Assembly: GCA_021799495.1 (NCBI GenBank)
Contig: JAJZAI010000019.1
Location: forward strand, 1-59,239
DNA: 59,239 bases
Source of the DNA: Deltaproteobacteria bacterium
Lineage (GTDB): Bacteria; Desulfobacterota; Binatia; Binatales; Binataceae
Direction of reading: 5' to 3'
The notes beneath the pieces were generated by a model that had not been told where the DNA came from, searched no databases, and saw only the letters and a program-made list of their open reading frames with translations. This document shows, one piece after another, positions 1-7,935 of this stretch (position 1 is the first letter of the stretch; each line of letters begins with the position of its first letter). The position numbers and the translations under genes are program-made.

Positions 1-118
1 CCGCGCCCGTCGCCGCGCCCACCAGCGTGTACTGCCGCTGCTCGTCCGTCATCCCGCAGGCCGATACCATCCCCAGGATGGCCACCCACATCAGGTACGT
101 CCCTATTCTTCTTCGCAC
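1..118 (-). CDS. Glycine-zipper lipoprotein, OsmB-like (3' end outside window)
   Basis: Only the first 39 codons lie in the window. The GTG start at 118-116 is chosen because GGGGGAGG sits a few bases upstream on the minus strand. The peptide begins with basic residues (RRR), then a short hydrophobic stretch, then a lipobox reading VSAC at residues 18-21, so it should be lipid-modified and membrane-anchored. After a polar segment (MTDEQRQ) it enters a Gly/Ala-rich run (VGAATGA), as at the start of glycine-zipper 2TM domains of OsmB-like proteins. It is divergently transcribed from the CoA-transferase gene. The signal and lipobox are visible; the glycine-zipper assignment rests on a few residues and is tentative. 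Confidence 0.6.
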   Translation of the reverse strand, partial: MRRRIGTYLMWVAILGMVSACGMTDEQRQYTLVGAATGA

Positions 119-489
119 CTTATTCCTCCCCCTGTTCGTCGATATCGACGGTTGCGGAGACAAGGCGGCGACGCGGCCGGGGAAGCCATCGCCGACGCGG
201 CCAAGTGTCTACCGGTTAACTTGATCCATCGTTTCATGCGAAGCCGCCTTGCGCAGCTTTCGCCAGCAAAGGTCGCACGGCGCCTTCACGAACGGCAATA
301 TACTGATTCGGGCATGCCGATTCAACGCAAAACAATAGCTACGCATGCGGAAATCTGCTTTGCCTTGCCATGGTTTTTTACTCGATCCAATCGCCCTCCG
401 GCGTCCGCTTGGCCCACCAGACTAGGCGCGGACGGCCGATCTGTGCGATTCTGCCGGCCGTGCCCCGGAACGTCACCGGCGGGTCGAAG
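119..489. other. Intergenic region between divergent genes
   Basis: About 370 bases separate the lipoprotein start from the CoA-transferase start. Short open frames here have no family resemblance or ribosome site and are dismissed. Promoters for both genes should lie here, but I see no box close enough to a sigma-70 consensus to name. Nothing else is recognised. Confidence 0.5.
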
Positions 490-1770
490 ATGGCGCAGGA
501 ACTTGACAGCAAAAACCCTGATTTATCGGGCATTATCCGCCCCGGCGACCATATCATCTGGAGCCAGGGATCGGGCGAGCCGCAGACGCTAATTGAGGCG
601 TTTATCGCGCAACGGCGCCAATTCGCCCGCACGACCGCTTTTGTCGGCGGAATAACCTATACGAAGACGCTCAAGCCCGAACACGCCGATGCGGTCGATT
701 TCGTCGGCTATGGCGCGATCGGAAACCTGCGCGCGCTGGCGCGCAGCGGCGCATTGCGGACCATCCCGCTGCATCTCTCGCAGCTTGTGCCCTATATCGA
801 AGCCGGCACGATTCCGTGCGACGTCGTGATGCTGCAGGTCAGCGCGCCAAACGAACGCGGCGAGTACAGCTATTCGCTCACCAACGATTATCAGCAGGCG
901 GCGATCGCGCGGGCGCGCGTGGTGATCGCGGAAGTCAACGAGCTGGCGCCGTGGACCTATTGCGACGCTTACCTTACCGCCGATCAAATCGATTACGTCG
1001 TGCCGGCCGCACGACCGCCGGTGATGCTGGAAGCGCGCCCGATCGGCGAGGCCGAGCGGGCGATCGCGCGCCACGTCGGCCGCTATATCGAGGACGGCAC
1101 GACGATTCAGATCGGCATCGGCGCCATTCCCGACGCCGTGATGGCGGGCATCGGCGATCGCCGCGATTTGGGCATCCATTCGGGGTTGATCAGCGATCGC
1201 GTCGCCGACCTGATTGAAAGCGGCGCGATGACCAACGCGCGCAAGCCGATCGATACCGGCGTCGCGGTCTCCTGCTCGTTGCTGGGAACCGCCCGCGTCT
1301 ATCGCTTCGGCCACGAAAATCCCGCGATCAAGCTGTTCACCATGATGCGCACGCATCGCGCCGAAGTGCTCTCCCAACTCGACAAGATCGTCGCGATCAA
1401 CTCCGCGGTCGAGGCCGACCTGACCGGGCAGATCAACGCGGAGGTCGCGGGCGGCGTGTATGTAGGCGCGATCGGCGGTCAGGGCGACTTCGTGCGCGGC
1501 TCCCAGATGGCGGCGCGGGGCCGGTCGATAATCGCGATGCCGGCGACGGCGCGCGACGGCGCCGTCACCCGCATCTGCGCCCGGCTCAACGGGCCGGTCA
1601 CGACGGCGCGCGGCGACGCCGACGTAATCGTGACGGAACATGGCGCGGCGGAACTGCGCGGCCAGCCGATCGACGAGCGGATCCGCCGGATGATCGCGAT
1701 CGCGGCGCCGCAATTTCGCGACACGCTCGAACGCGAGGCGCGCGAAATCACGCGGCGCGGCGGCTGGTAA
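490..1770 (+). CDS. Acetyl-CoA hydrolase/transferase family protein
   Basis: A 426-residue cytosolic protein of the acetyl-CoA hydrolase / 4-hydroxybutyrate CoA-transferase family, close to the usual length of about 430. Family signatures seen are GIGAIPDAV (about residue 215), INSAVEADLTGQ (about 303), GGQGDFVRG (about 335) and TEHGAAELRG near the C-terminus. It probably moves CoA between carboxylic acids or hydrolyses an acyl-CoA; the substrate cannot be read. The ATG at 490 is preferred over an in-frame ATG at 370 because homology begins just after it. At the position where 4-hydroxybutyrate CoA-transferases have the HSE motif with the catalytic Glu, this protein reads HSG (Gly232), so its chemistry may differ. 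It stands alone, divergent from the lipoprotein. Confidence 0.88.
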   Translation: MAQELDSKNPDLSGIIRPGDHIIWSQGSGEPQTLIEAFIAQRRQFARTTAFVGGITYTKTLKPEHADAVDFVGYGAIGNLRALARSGALRTIPLHLSQLVPYIEAGTIPCDVVMLQVSAPNERGEYSYSLTNDYQQAAIARARVVIAEVNELAPWTYCDAYLTADQIDYVVPAARPPVMLEARPIGEAERAIARHVGRYIEDGTTIQIGIGAIPDAVMAGIGDRRDLGIHSGLISDRVADLIESGAMTNARKPIDTGVAVSCSLLGTARVYRFGHENPAIKLFTMMRTHRAEVLSQLDKIVAINSAVEADLTGQINAEVAGGVYVGAIGGQGDFVRGSQMAARGRSIIAMPATARDGAVTRICARLNGPVTTARGDADVIVTEHGAAELRGQPIDERIRRMIAIAAPQFRDTLEREAREITRRGGW

Positions 1771-1825
1771 ACATCCCGTATCCGCCCGGATTTCCGTTTT
1801 CCGGATTGAGTAGCAACCCGGAAAA

Positions 1826-3385
1826 ATGTCAAGAAATCCCTATGCGTCCGGCGATGGCGATGGCTCAAAACGGAAATTCCGGCTTATGATCTTTCCTGAT
1901 CGAGGCCCGCCACAATACAACTCAAGGAGCCGGTTCCCGCTCGGATGCATACTGGGAATCGCCCTCGTTTTGCGTATCCTGCTTCCGCTCCTTGGGTATT
2001 TGTTCACGCATGACCGGACCATCTTTTACGCGGGAGACAGCGAGCAATATTTAGTGCCGGCTAACGAGCTGATCGCGTCTCATCGTTTCTTCTCCGATGG
2101 ATCGCAGCCGGCGCGCGCATGGAACTGGCCGATCAATCCGGCGCCGGAAGTCCTCCGGACTCCTGGTTATCCGCTATTGCTCGCCGTCGGACTGCTTTCC
2201 GGGCATGTCGAAGCGACGACGATCGCGTGTCAGATCCTGCTGAGCTGTCTCACGGTGTACATCGTTTATCTGACGGTCGGCCTTCTATTCGAAAATGAAT
2301 GGACCGCTCTCGCAGCCGGAGCGCTGTACGCGGCCGAGCCGTCGGCAATTCTTTTTTCCAGCCTGATATCCTCGGAAGCGCTGTTCACTTCGATATTCAT
2401 GATCGGGATCTATTACCTGGCCAAATATATCAGACGGGGCGCGTTGACAAACCTGGGCATTGCCGGGGGAGCTCTGGGCGTCTCCGAATACGTACGTCCC
2501 GCGGGCTATTTTTTGCCCCTGATAATCGCCATCGCGATGGGAGCATGGGCATTCGCCGCCGGCTGCAAGCATAAGCATCGCGTCCTCGCGCAGTTCAGCG
2601 CATTCGTGTTGATCCCGCTTGTACTGGTCGTGCCCTGGCGTATCCGGAACAAAATCGAGACGGGATATTCAGGCTTCTCGTCGATCTTCACCCAGGATAT
2701 GTACTGCAATGTCGCCGCTTCAGTTGTGGCGGCGCAACGGCATATATCCTATCGAGAGATGCAGGATCGGATGGGCTGTTACGATCTTGCGGTCTATTTT
2801 GAAGATCATCCCGGACAAATCCACTGGTCACTGCGCCGAATTCTCGATTATCAACGCGATCGCACCGTTCGGATATTTCTCCTCGATCCGGTTACCTTCG
2901 CCAAAATCTACCTTGCGGGAGTGGTCCGGGGGGTGTTCGACCCTTTATCGACTGAGTATGTGAGGTTTTTCGATCTGTATCCGAAGCAAGGGGGCTTGTT
3001 GGAAACGGCCGTGGACCAGGGAGTGGTAAAGACCCTGCAAGCCATGTTTCGCAACAAGCTGCTCGCATGGAGCACGATGATCCTTCTTCTGGTTCACTTC
3101 GTTTATCTGTCTGGCGCATCCATAGGCTTGTGCAAGTCATCTATACGCGACCCGGCGGTACTATTGATGATAGTGGCGGTGGGGTACTACCTGGCGCTTC
3201 CCGGCGGACCCTCCGACTGGGGCCGATACCGGCATCCCGCCATGCCGCTTATTTGCGTTTTCGCGGGATACGGCGTCCGTCTGGCGGGCGAGCGAATCTC
3301 TTCTCATCGTGGAAAGACCGCGACTCCGATGCAACGGCCGCTATCAGGAGCGGAGCAATCCTGCCAAAGCCAGACCTGTCTCTGA
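1826..3385 (+). CDS. GT-C family membrane glycosyltransferase (PMT/GT39-like)
   Basis: A 519-residue polytopic membrane protein. The first membrane segment (about residues 38-62) is followed by an outside loop with an acidic motif, GDSEQYL, and by the RTPGYPLLLA motif, both typical of dolichyl- or undecaprenyl-phosphate sugar transferases (PMT_2/ArnT-like GT-C fold). Eight or more further hydrophobic segments follow. It probably transfers a sugar from a polyprenyl-phosphate donor to lipid, glycan or protein outside the membrane; the acceptor is unknown. No good ribosome site precedes ATG 1826, and ATG 1886 is a possible alternative that removes a polar N-terminus. Base composition is visibly less GC-rich than the neighbours, which may mean transfer. 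There is no linked glycan cluster. Confidence 0.75.
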   Translation: MSRNPYASGDGDGSKRKFRLMIFPDRGPPQYNSRSRFPLGCILGIALVLRILLPLLGYLFTHDRTIFYAGDSEQYLVPANELIASHRFFSDGSQPARAWNWPINPAPEVLRTPGYPLLLAVGLLSGHVEATTIACQILLSCLTVYIVYLTVGLLFENEWTALAAGALYAAEPSAILFSSLISSEALFTSIFMIGIYYLAKYIRRGALTNLGIAGGALGVSEYVRPAGYFLPLIIAIAMGAWAFAAGCKHKHRVLAQFSAFVLIPLVLVVPWRIRNKIETGYSGFSSIFTQDMYCNVAASVVAAQRHISYREMQDRMGCYDLAVYFEDHPGQIHWSLRRILDYQRDRTVRIFLLDPVTFAKIYLAGVVRGVFDPLSTEYVRFFDLYPKQGGLLETAVDQGVVKTLQAMFRNKLLAWSTMILLLVHFVYLSGASIGLCKSSIRDPAVLLMIVAVGYYLALPGGPSDWGRYRHPAMPLICVFAGYGVRLAGERISSHRGKTATPMQRPLSGAEQSCQSQTCL

Positions 3386-3461
3386 AGGCGGCGATACGAT
3401 GGTGATGAAGTTCGTTTGCGATGCTGGTTATTTCGGATTAGACAATCTAAGGAGACCTGCA

Positions 3462-3902
3462 ATGGCCGACGACGAAAAAATCGTGCGCGAAGTCGAGGCT
3501 TTCTATCGAGGCTACATCGACGGCTTCAATCGCGAAGATATCGATATCTTCATGCAATCTTTCGATTTGCCTTTCGTCGTGATTTCCGGCGAGCAAGGCG
3601 CTTTCGTCTGTTCCAATGAAGCCGACCAGCAGCGCTTTTACACGCGGATGATGGGCGCGATTCAGGAACAGGGATGGGCGCGTTCGGGCGTCGATCAGTT
3701 GCGGGTGTGGCCGCTTGGCGAGCGGCTGGCGATCCTGTTGGCGGACGTGACGCGCTATCGCCGCGACGGCTCAATCCTAGCCCGGCTGCGCGCCTTCTAT
3801 AATGTTCGCAACGACGGCAAAAACTGGAAAATCGTTTCATTGAGCGAAGCCCACGCGCCGTTTGCCGGACCGGGCGATCTGCCGCGCCCGGCTGGCGGCT
3901 AG
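3462..3902 (+). CDS. NTF2-like / SnoaL-like domain protein
   Basis: A 146-residue protein. The ATG at 3462 is chosen because AAGGAG lies 7 bases upstream; the open frame continues further up but without coding character. The N-terminal helix (VREVEAFYRGYIDGFNREDID) followed by strands ending in FYNVRNDGKNWKIVSLSE is the pattern of cystatin-like NTF2/SnoaL folds, which bind or isomerise small hydrophobic ligands in a conical pocket. No catalytic residue can be assigned. It is followed by the diiron ferritin-like gene, but a promoter-like sequence between them suggests separate transcription. The fold is fairly sure; the function is unknown. Confidence 0.7.
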   Translation: MADDEKIVREVEAFYRGYIDGFNREDIDIFMQSFDLPFVVISGEQGAFVCSNEADQQRFYTRMMGAIQEQGWARSGVDQLRVWPLGERLAILLADVTRYRRDGSILARLRAFYNVRNDGKNWKIVSLSEAHAPFAGPGDLPRPAGG

Positions 3903-3909
3903 ATTTTCT

Positions 3910-3939
3910 TTGACATTCAGACAGCGGGCGATCATTAAT
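3910..3939 (+). promoter_or_regulatory. Putative sigma-70 promoter of the ferritin-like gene
   Basis: A perfect -35 box TTGACA (3910-3915) is followed after 18 bases by ATTAAT (3934-3939), matching four of six -10 positions, in a short AT-rich island. The start codon at 4008 is about 65 bases downstream. Predicted by eye only. Confidence 0.45.
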
Positions 3940-4007
3940 TAATTAGAAAATCAAACAAGCGATTGGCGCCGGGGGAAACAATCGCCGCTTGCCGGAGGTT
4001 CGGGGAC

Positions 4008-5129
4008 ATGCCAACGGTTCAAATCAAAGACGAGGCGCGCATCGGCACGGAGGCCAAAATCAAGTTGGAACCCTCCGCATACCTGGAAAAGCTCTTCAAA
4101 ACCGGCACGCCCGACCTCGGCTGGATGAACGAGCACGGTGAATGGGGCGTTCGCGCCAAACCCGGCAATCTTGGATTGCGCCTGAAAGATATCGAGATTG
4201 GCAGCTACGGCGTGATTCCCAAGCACGGCGGCGCGCATTGTTCGATGGCGCCGCGCGGCTCCTTCGTGCCCAACGATTTGCCGTCGCTCGGCTTCTCACT
4301 GAACGAAAAGGCCGAAGTCTGGGCGGACAACGCGATGGAGCTTTACGAAGAGGCGGTGGCCCGCCAGTGGAGTTCCGCCCGCGATATTCCCTGGGATGAA
4401 CTGAAACCGTTGCCCGACGACCTCGAGCGGGCGATGTGCCAGCTTTGCACCTTCCTGACCGAAGTCGAATTTATCGCCGCGGACGCGCCAACGCGCTGGA
4501 TGAGCAAAATCAACCAGGATTTTCTGGAAGTGAAGCTCTTTCTGGCGACGCAGGCAATGGACGAGGCGCGCCATACAGACGTTTTCCGCAAGCGTGCGCT
4601 GGCGAACGGCGGCGGCCTGGGCAAAGCCAGCAAGCTCAGCGAATTGAGCCTGAAGCGGATTTTCGATTCGCCCAGCTTCTCGGCGCAGACCGCGCGCCTG
4701 CATCTGCTGGGCGAGGGCTTCGTGCTCACGATGTTCCGCCAGGGCGAGTTTATCGCGCCCAGCCGGGTCGATCAGGAAATTTTCCGCCGCTGCATGCAGG
4801 ACGAATCGCGCCATGTCGGCTACGGCACGATGCATCTGCGGGCGCAATTGAAGGAACGGCCGGACCTGGCCGGAGAAATCCACGAACAACTCGACGACGC
4901 GGAAGCGATCCTGCTGCAGCTTTTCAGCGTGCCGGAATCGGTCGAGCCGATGGCGATTCTGCTGGGCGGCGGCATCAAGAATTTCGACAAAGGGATGGAA
5001 TTGCAGGGCAGCCTCTGGCGACGAATCGTCAACGAATATTTGCAGCGATGCGATTCCGCGGGACTGGACCGGCGTCCGCGATGCCTGCTGCCGACCGATT
5101 TCAGCAAATTGTTTAGCACGGCCGCATGA
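4008..5129 (+). CDS. Ferritin-like diiron protein (RNR-R2-like superfamily)
   Basis: A 373-residue protein of the ferritin-like superfamily that is often mislabelled ribonucleotide reductase beta subunit. A full set of diiron ligands can be placed: Glu152 or Glu154 in TEVEF, Glu186-x-x-His189 in DEARH, Glu236 in GEGF, and Glu266-x-x-His269 in DESRH. It could therefore bind Fe-Fe or Mn-Fe and activate oxygen. The radical-site architecture of a true R2 is not recognised and no large RNR subunit is near. The roughly 100-residue N-terminal extension and the C-terminal tail are outside the four-helix core. Start 4008 has GGAGG 10 bases upstream. Its stop overlaps the SCP2-like gene by four bases, implying coupled translation and perhaps a lipid or hydrophobic substrate. 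Confidence 0.8.
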   Translation: MPTVQIKDEARIGTEAKIKLEPSAYLEKLFKTGTPDLGWMNEHGEWGVRAKPGNLGLRLKDIEIGSYGVIPKHGGAHCSMAPRGSFVPNDLPSLGFSLNEKAEVWADNAMELYEEAVARQWSSARDIPWDELKPLPDDLERAMCQLCTFLTEVEFIAADAPTRWMSKINQDFLEVKLFLATQAMDEARHTDVFRKRALANGGGLGKASKLSELSLKRIFDSPSFSAQTARLHLLGEGFVLTMFRQGEFIAPSRVDQEIFRRCMQDESRHVGYGTMHLRAQLKERPDLAGEIHEQLDDAEAILLQLFSVPESVEPMAILLGGGIKNFDKGMELQGSLWRRIVNEYLQRCDSAGLDRRPRCLLPTDFSKLFSTAA

Positions 5130-5560
5130 TGACCAGCTTTCCCGCCCCTGAATGGTTTCTCGCCCTCGGCCGCATGATGGCGGCCGAGGGCGAAGTTTTC
5201 CGCCGTCTCGGCTACGCGGAAGTTCGTTTCGTCGTGCGCGTGCTTGATGACGGCGGGAAAGTCGCAGCGGCGACCGCGATCGAGATTGACGGCTATGCGT
5301 TGACGAACGCATTCCAGCTCGACGGTAAGCCATTTGACGCGGATTTCGCGATTTGCGCTCCGCGCGCCGTCTGGGCGGAAATGCTCGAAGAAATCGCGCG
5401 CGAGGGAAGGGCGACGCTACGCCATACCCTGAGTTCGCTGGCGCTGGTGGGCGAGAGTCTCTGGCTCGAGTCCGACGATCAGCTCCGCGAAGACAAGTTT
5501 TATCGCTATAATCAGACGCTGCAGGAATTGTTCAATTTGTCGGCGCGACTGCCACACTGA
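5126..5560 (+). CDS. Small SCP2-like protein
   Basis: A 144-residue protein whose ATG overlaps the stop of the ferritin-like gene (ATGA), so the two are translationally coupled. The middle (FQLDGKPFDADFAICAPRAV, then a helix with AEMLEEIAREGRATL and a final strand-like segment) resembles sterol carrier protein 2 domains, which hold acyl chains or sterols in a hydrophobic tunnel. The match is by pattern, not by search, and some SCP2 hallmarks are weak. There is no signal peptide, so it is cytosolic. By context it may present a lipid substrate to the diiron protein or bind its product. Confidence 0.5.
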   Translation: MMTSFPAPEWFLALGRMMAAEGEVFRRLGYAEVRFVVRVLDDGGKVAAATAIEIDGYALTNAFQLDGKPFDADFAICAPRAVWAEMLEEIAREGRATLRHTLSSLALVGESLWLESDDQLREDKFYRYNQTLQELFNLSARLPH

Positions 5561-5597
5561 CCGGCTGCCGTCCGCGCCGCCGGACCAAAAACTTTTT
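5561..5597 (+). terminator. Possible terminator after the diiron/SCP2 pair
   Basis: An imperfect GC-rich inverted repeat (CCGGCtGC paired with GCcGCCGG, one mismatch) begins at the stop codon and is followed by an A-rich spacer and a run of six T. The stem is imperfect and the T run is not immediately adjacent, so this is tentative. Confidence 0.35.
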
Positions 5598-5665
5598 TGA
5601 CCGTATCAAACCGCGCGAGCGTGCTCGCGCCGTGACGCGCGCTTCATGGCGCGGGAGGCGGCATC

Positions 5666-6547
5666 ATGGACATCGGATTTCTCGCGGCGGCTACCGCCGA
5701 AGCCGGCGATATAGCTGAAATCGCGCGTCAGACCGAAGCGCACGGCTACGAATCGCTCTGGATTCCGGAGCATCCAGTCATTCCGGCGGAGATGCGCACG
5801 CCGATGCCGTTCACGGAGAACGAAAAACTGCCGGAGCATTACGGGCGCTGGGGCGATCCGTTCGTGGCGCTGGCGGTGGCCGCGGCCGTGACCAAAAAAA
5901 TCCGGCTGGCGACCGGAATCTGCCTGCTTCCCGAGCGCGAGCCGCTGATCACGGCCAAGGCCGTCGCTACGCTCGACCTGGTCTCGCAAGGACGCGTGGT
6001 GCTTGGGGTCGGCGCGGGATGGCTGCGCGAAGAGACCGAGGCAATGGGCGCGAACTTCGGCACGCGATGGCGCCGCACGCGCGAAACCGTCGAAGCGATG
6101 AAGATGCTGTGGCGGGACGGACGCGGCGCCTACAATGGCGAAACGATCAAATTTCCGCCGGTGCGATGCGAGCCGCGGCCGATGCGGAAATCGGGGCCGC
6201 CGGTGCTGCTGGGCGCGCATGGGCCGAAGGCGATCGAACGGGTAGCGCGGAGTTACGACGGCTGGATGCCGCTGCTTCAGGATCCGGCGCAATTGAAGCG
6301 CGACGTGGCGAATTTGCACGAACTGGCGGCAAAACATGGCCGCCAAAACGTCAAGTTCGAGATTTCGCCGCTGGTCGAACCGGGCGACGACGGCATGTCC
6401 GCCGACGCGCTGCGCGCTTTCCGCGACGCTGGCGCGACCCGCATCGTGCTGTTGTCGCAAAAATCGGTTAAGCTGACCGCTGACGGCCACGCGCTCGATC
6501 TAATCCGGCGATTTGCCGCTACCGTCGAGCGCGCCTGCGCGCTCTGA
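5666..6547 (+). CDS. LLM-class F420-dependent oxidoreductase
   Basis: A 293-residue luciferase-like monooxygenase fold protein. It begins directly with MDIGFLAAA. Typical segments are the RQTEAHGYESLWIPEH stretch, KIRLATGICLLPEREP, and LVSQGRVVLGVGAGWLREE, followed by the long FGTRWRRTRETVEAMKMLW helix of the F420 subgroup (TIGR03619-like). Such TIM-barrel enzymes use F420H2 or FMNH2 to reduce or oxidise small organics; the substrate is not predictable. F420 rather than FMN use is inferred from subgroup resemblance. GGAGG lies 10 bases before the ATG. It converges with prfB, 27 bases apart. Confidence 0.85.
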   Translation: MDIGFLAAATAEAGDIAEIARQTEAHGYESLWIPEHPVIPAEMRTPMPFTENEKLPEHYGRWGDPFVALAVAAAVTKKIRLATGICLLPEREPLITAKAVATLDLVSQGRVVLGVGAGWLREETEAMGANFGTRWRRTRETVEAMKMLWRDGRGAYNGETIKFPPVRCEPRPMRKSGPPVLLGAHGPKAIERVARSYDGWMPLLQDPAQLKRDVANLHELAAKHGRQNVKFEISPLVEPGDDGMSADALRAFRDAGATRIVLLSQKSVKLTADGHALDLIRRFAATVERACAL

Positions 6548-6574
6548 CGCGGCGGCCGAAGGCGGACGTTGGCG

Positions 6575-7703
6575 TTACGCCGGCGCCGCCTCCGCGCCCG
6601 ATTTCCGCACGCCCATCAGGTAGGCTTCGATAAACGGATCGATATCGCCATCGAGCACGGCGGCGGTATTGCCGATTTCGACTCCGGTGCGATGGTCCTT
6701 GACGAGCTGGTAGGGGTGCAGCACGTAGGAGCGGATTTGGCTGCCCCACGCTATCTCTTTCTTATCCTTGCTGAATTTTTCCAATTCTTCGCGGCGCTTG
6801 CGCTGCTCAAGCTCGAACAGGCGCGCCCGCAGAATCTTCATCGCCATCGCGCGGTTCTTATGCTGCGAGCGTTCATTCTGGCAGGTCACGACGATTCCGG
6901 TCGGCAGATGGGTGAAGCGCACGGCGGAATCGGTCTTATTGACGTGCTGGCCGCCGGCGCCGCTGGCCCGGTACGTATCGATCTTGAGGTCGGCGGGGTT
7001 GATGATCACTTCGACCTTGTCGTCGATTTCAGGAAAAACGAAGACCGAAGCGAACGACGTATGGCGGCGCGCGTTGGCGTCGAACGGCGAAATGCGGACC
7101 AGCCGATGGATTCCCGCTTCAGCCTTGAGATAGCCGTAGGCGTACTCGCCCTCGACGGTAAAGGTCGCGTTCTTGATGCCGCCGCCGTCGCCGGGCTGGA
7201 GGTCGGCCAGGTCCGTTTTGAATCCACGCCGCTCGGCCCATCGCAGGTACAAGCGGAGCAGAATTTCAGCCCAGTCCTGCGCTTCGGTGCCGCCGGCTCC
7301 CGGATGGATCGAGACAATCGCGCCGAGCCGGTCGTACTCGCCGCCGAGCATCACCTGCAATTCCTGACGTTCGAGTTCCGCGCGGGCGGCCTCAAGCGCG
7401 GCGCCGGTTTCACGAGCGGCCTCGGAGTTTTCGTCGCCCTCCTCTTCGGCCATCCCGAGATAGACGCGGGCGTCTTCGAGCGCGCGGACCAGCCGATCGA
7501 CGCCGCCGGTCTGCGCCCTGATGCGATCCTGTTCCTTGAGGACGGCCTGCGCGGTCTCCTGGTTGTCCCAGAAGCCGGGGCGGGTGGATTGTTCGCTGAG
7601 TTCCTGCTGACGAGCGATCAGTTTGGGGACGTCAAAGACGCCTCCGCAACGCGTCCGCGCGCGTTTCAAAGTCCGTCAATTGCTGGCGCATATCGCTGAG
7701 CAT
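6575..7703 (-). CDS. prfB: Peptide chain release factor 2, with programmed +1 frameshift
   Basis: RF2 ends translation at UGA and UAA. The gene is in two frames. A 23-codon first part starts at ATG 7703 and reads to an in-frame TGA at 7634-7632. The second frame starts with GAC at 7633 and runs to 6575. Skipping one base joins ...LRRRL to DVPKL... and gives 375 residues, near the usual 365. The second part holds the SPF stop-recognition tripeptide (in RISPFDANARR) and the GGQ peptidyl-hydrolysis motif (GAGGQHVNK). The frameshift is the autoregulatory type: when RF2 is scarce the TGA is read slowly and the ribosome slips. A 230-base gap with a palindromic repeat separates it from lnt, so it probably has its own promoter. 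A longer upstream open frame runs into that repeat and is not coding. Confidence 0.93.
7631..7646 (-). promoter_or_regulatory. prfB +1 frameshift site
   Basis: On the minus strand the sequence reads CGGAGGCGTCTTTGAC. The slippery codon CTT is followed by TGA C, and the internal Shine-Dalgarno-like GGAGG lies three bases before CTT, the spacing found in the Escherichia coli prfB site. All three parts of the classical element are present. Confidence 0.9.
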
Positions 7704-7839
7704 CGTCTCAATCGCTTTCTGTCGGGGCTTGCCGCCGAATAAAGTTGCGGACGCGATCGATCGCGTCCAGCTTTTATTCTGGCACAAACCAGCCGCTTCC
7801 GTAATCCCGCCCCTAAGGAAGCTCCGCATAAGCCAGCTT

Positions 7840-7903
7840 GTCATTCTGAACGAAGCGCAGCGGAGTGAAGAATCCCGGGATTCTTCGCTGCGCTCAAAAT
7901 GAC
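7840..7903. repeat. Interspersed palindromic repeat
   Basis: A 64-base element beginning GTCATTCTGAACGAAGC and ending with the reverse complement of its own start, GCGCTCAAAATGAC. The centre (7867-7886) is a perfect 20-base palindrome, GAAGAATCCCGGGATTCTTC. Elements of this look (GTCATTCTGAGCGAAG...) are scattered between genes in many bacterial genomes and often produce false ORFs reading FRHFERSEESR, as here. It lies between lnt and prfB, where the transcript would fold into a strong hairpin that could limit read-through. Confidence 0.75.
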
Positions 7904-7935
7904 GGAATGGACCTTTTGCAGAGGTTCCCGAACGG

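Noticed and set aside
589-1713. 374-codon open frame antisense to the CoA-transferase
   Set aside because: Arg/Asp/Ala-rich text typical of the reverse of a GC-rich gene; the plus-strand gene has clear family motifs.
4008-5129. Ribonucleotide reductase small subunit
   Set aside because: Diiron ligands fit, but the N-terminal extension, the absence of a large subunit and the SCP2-like partner argue for a different ferritin-like family.
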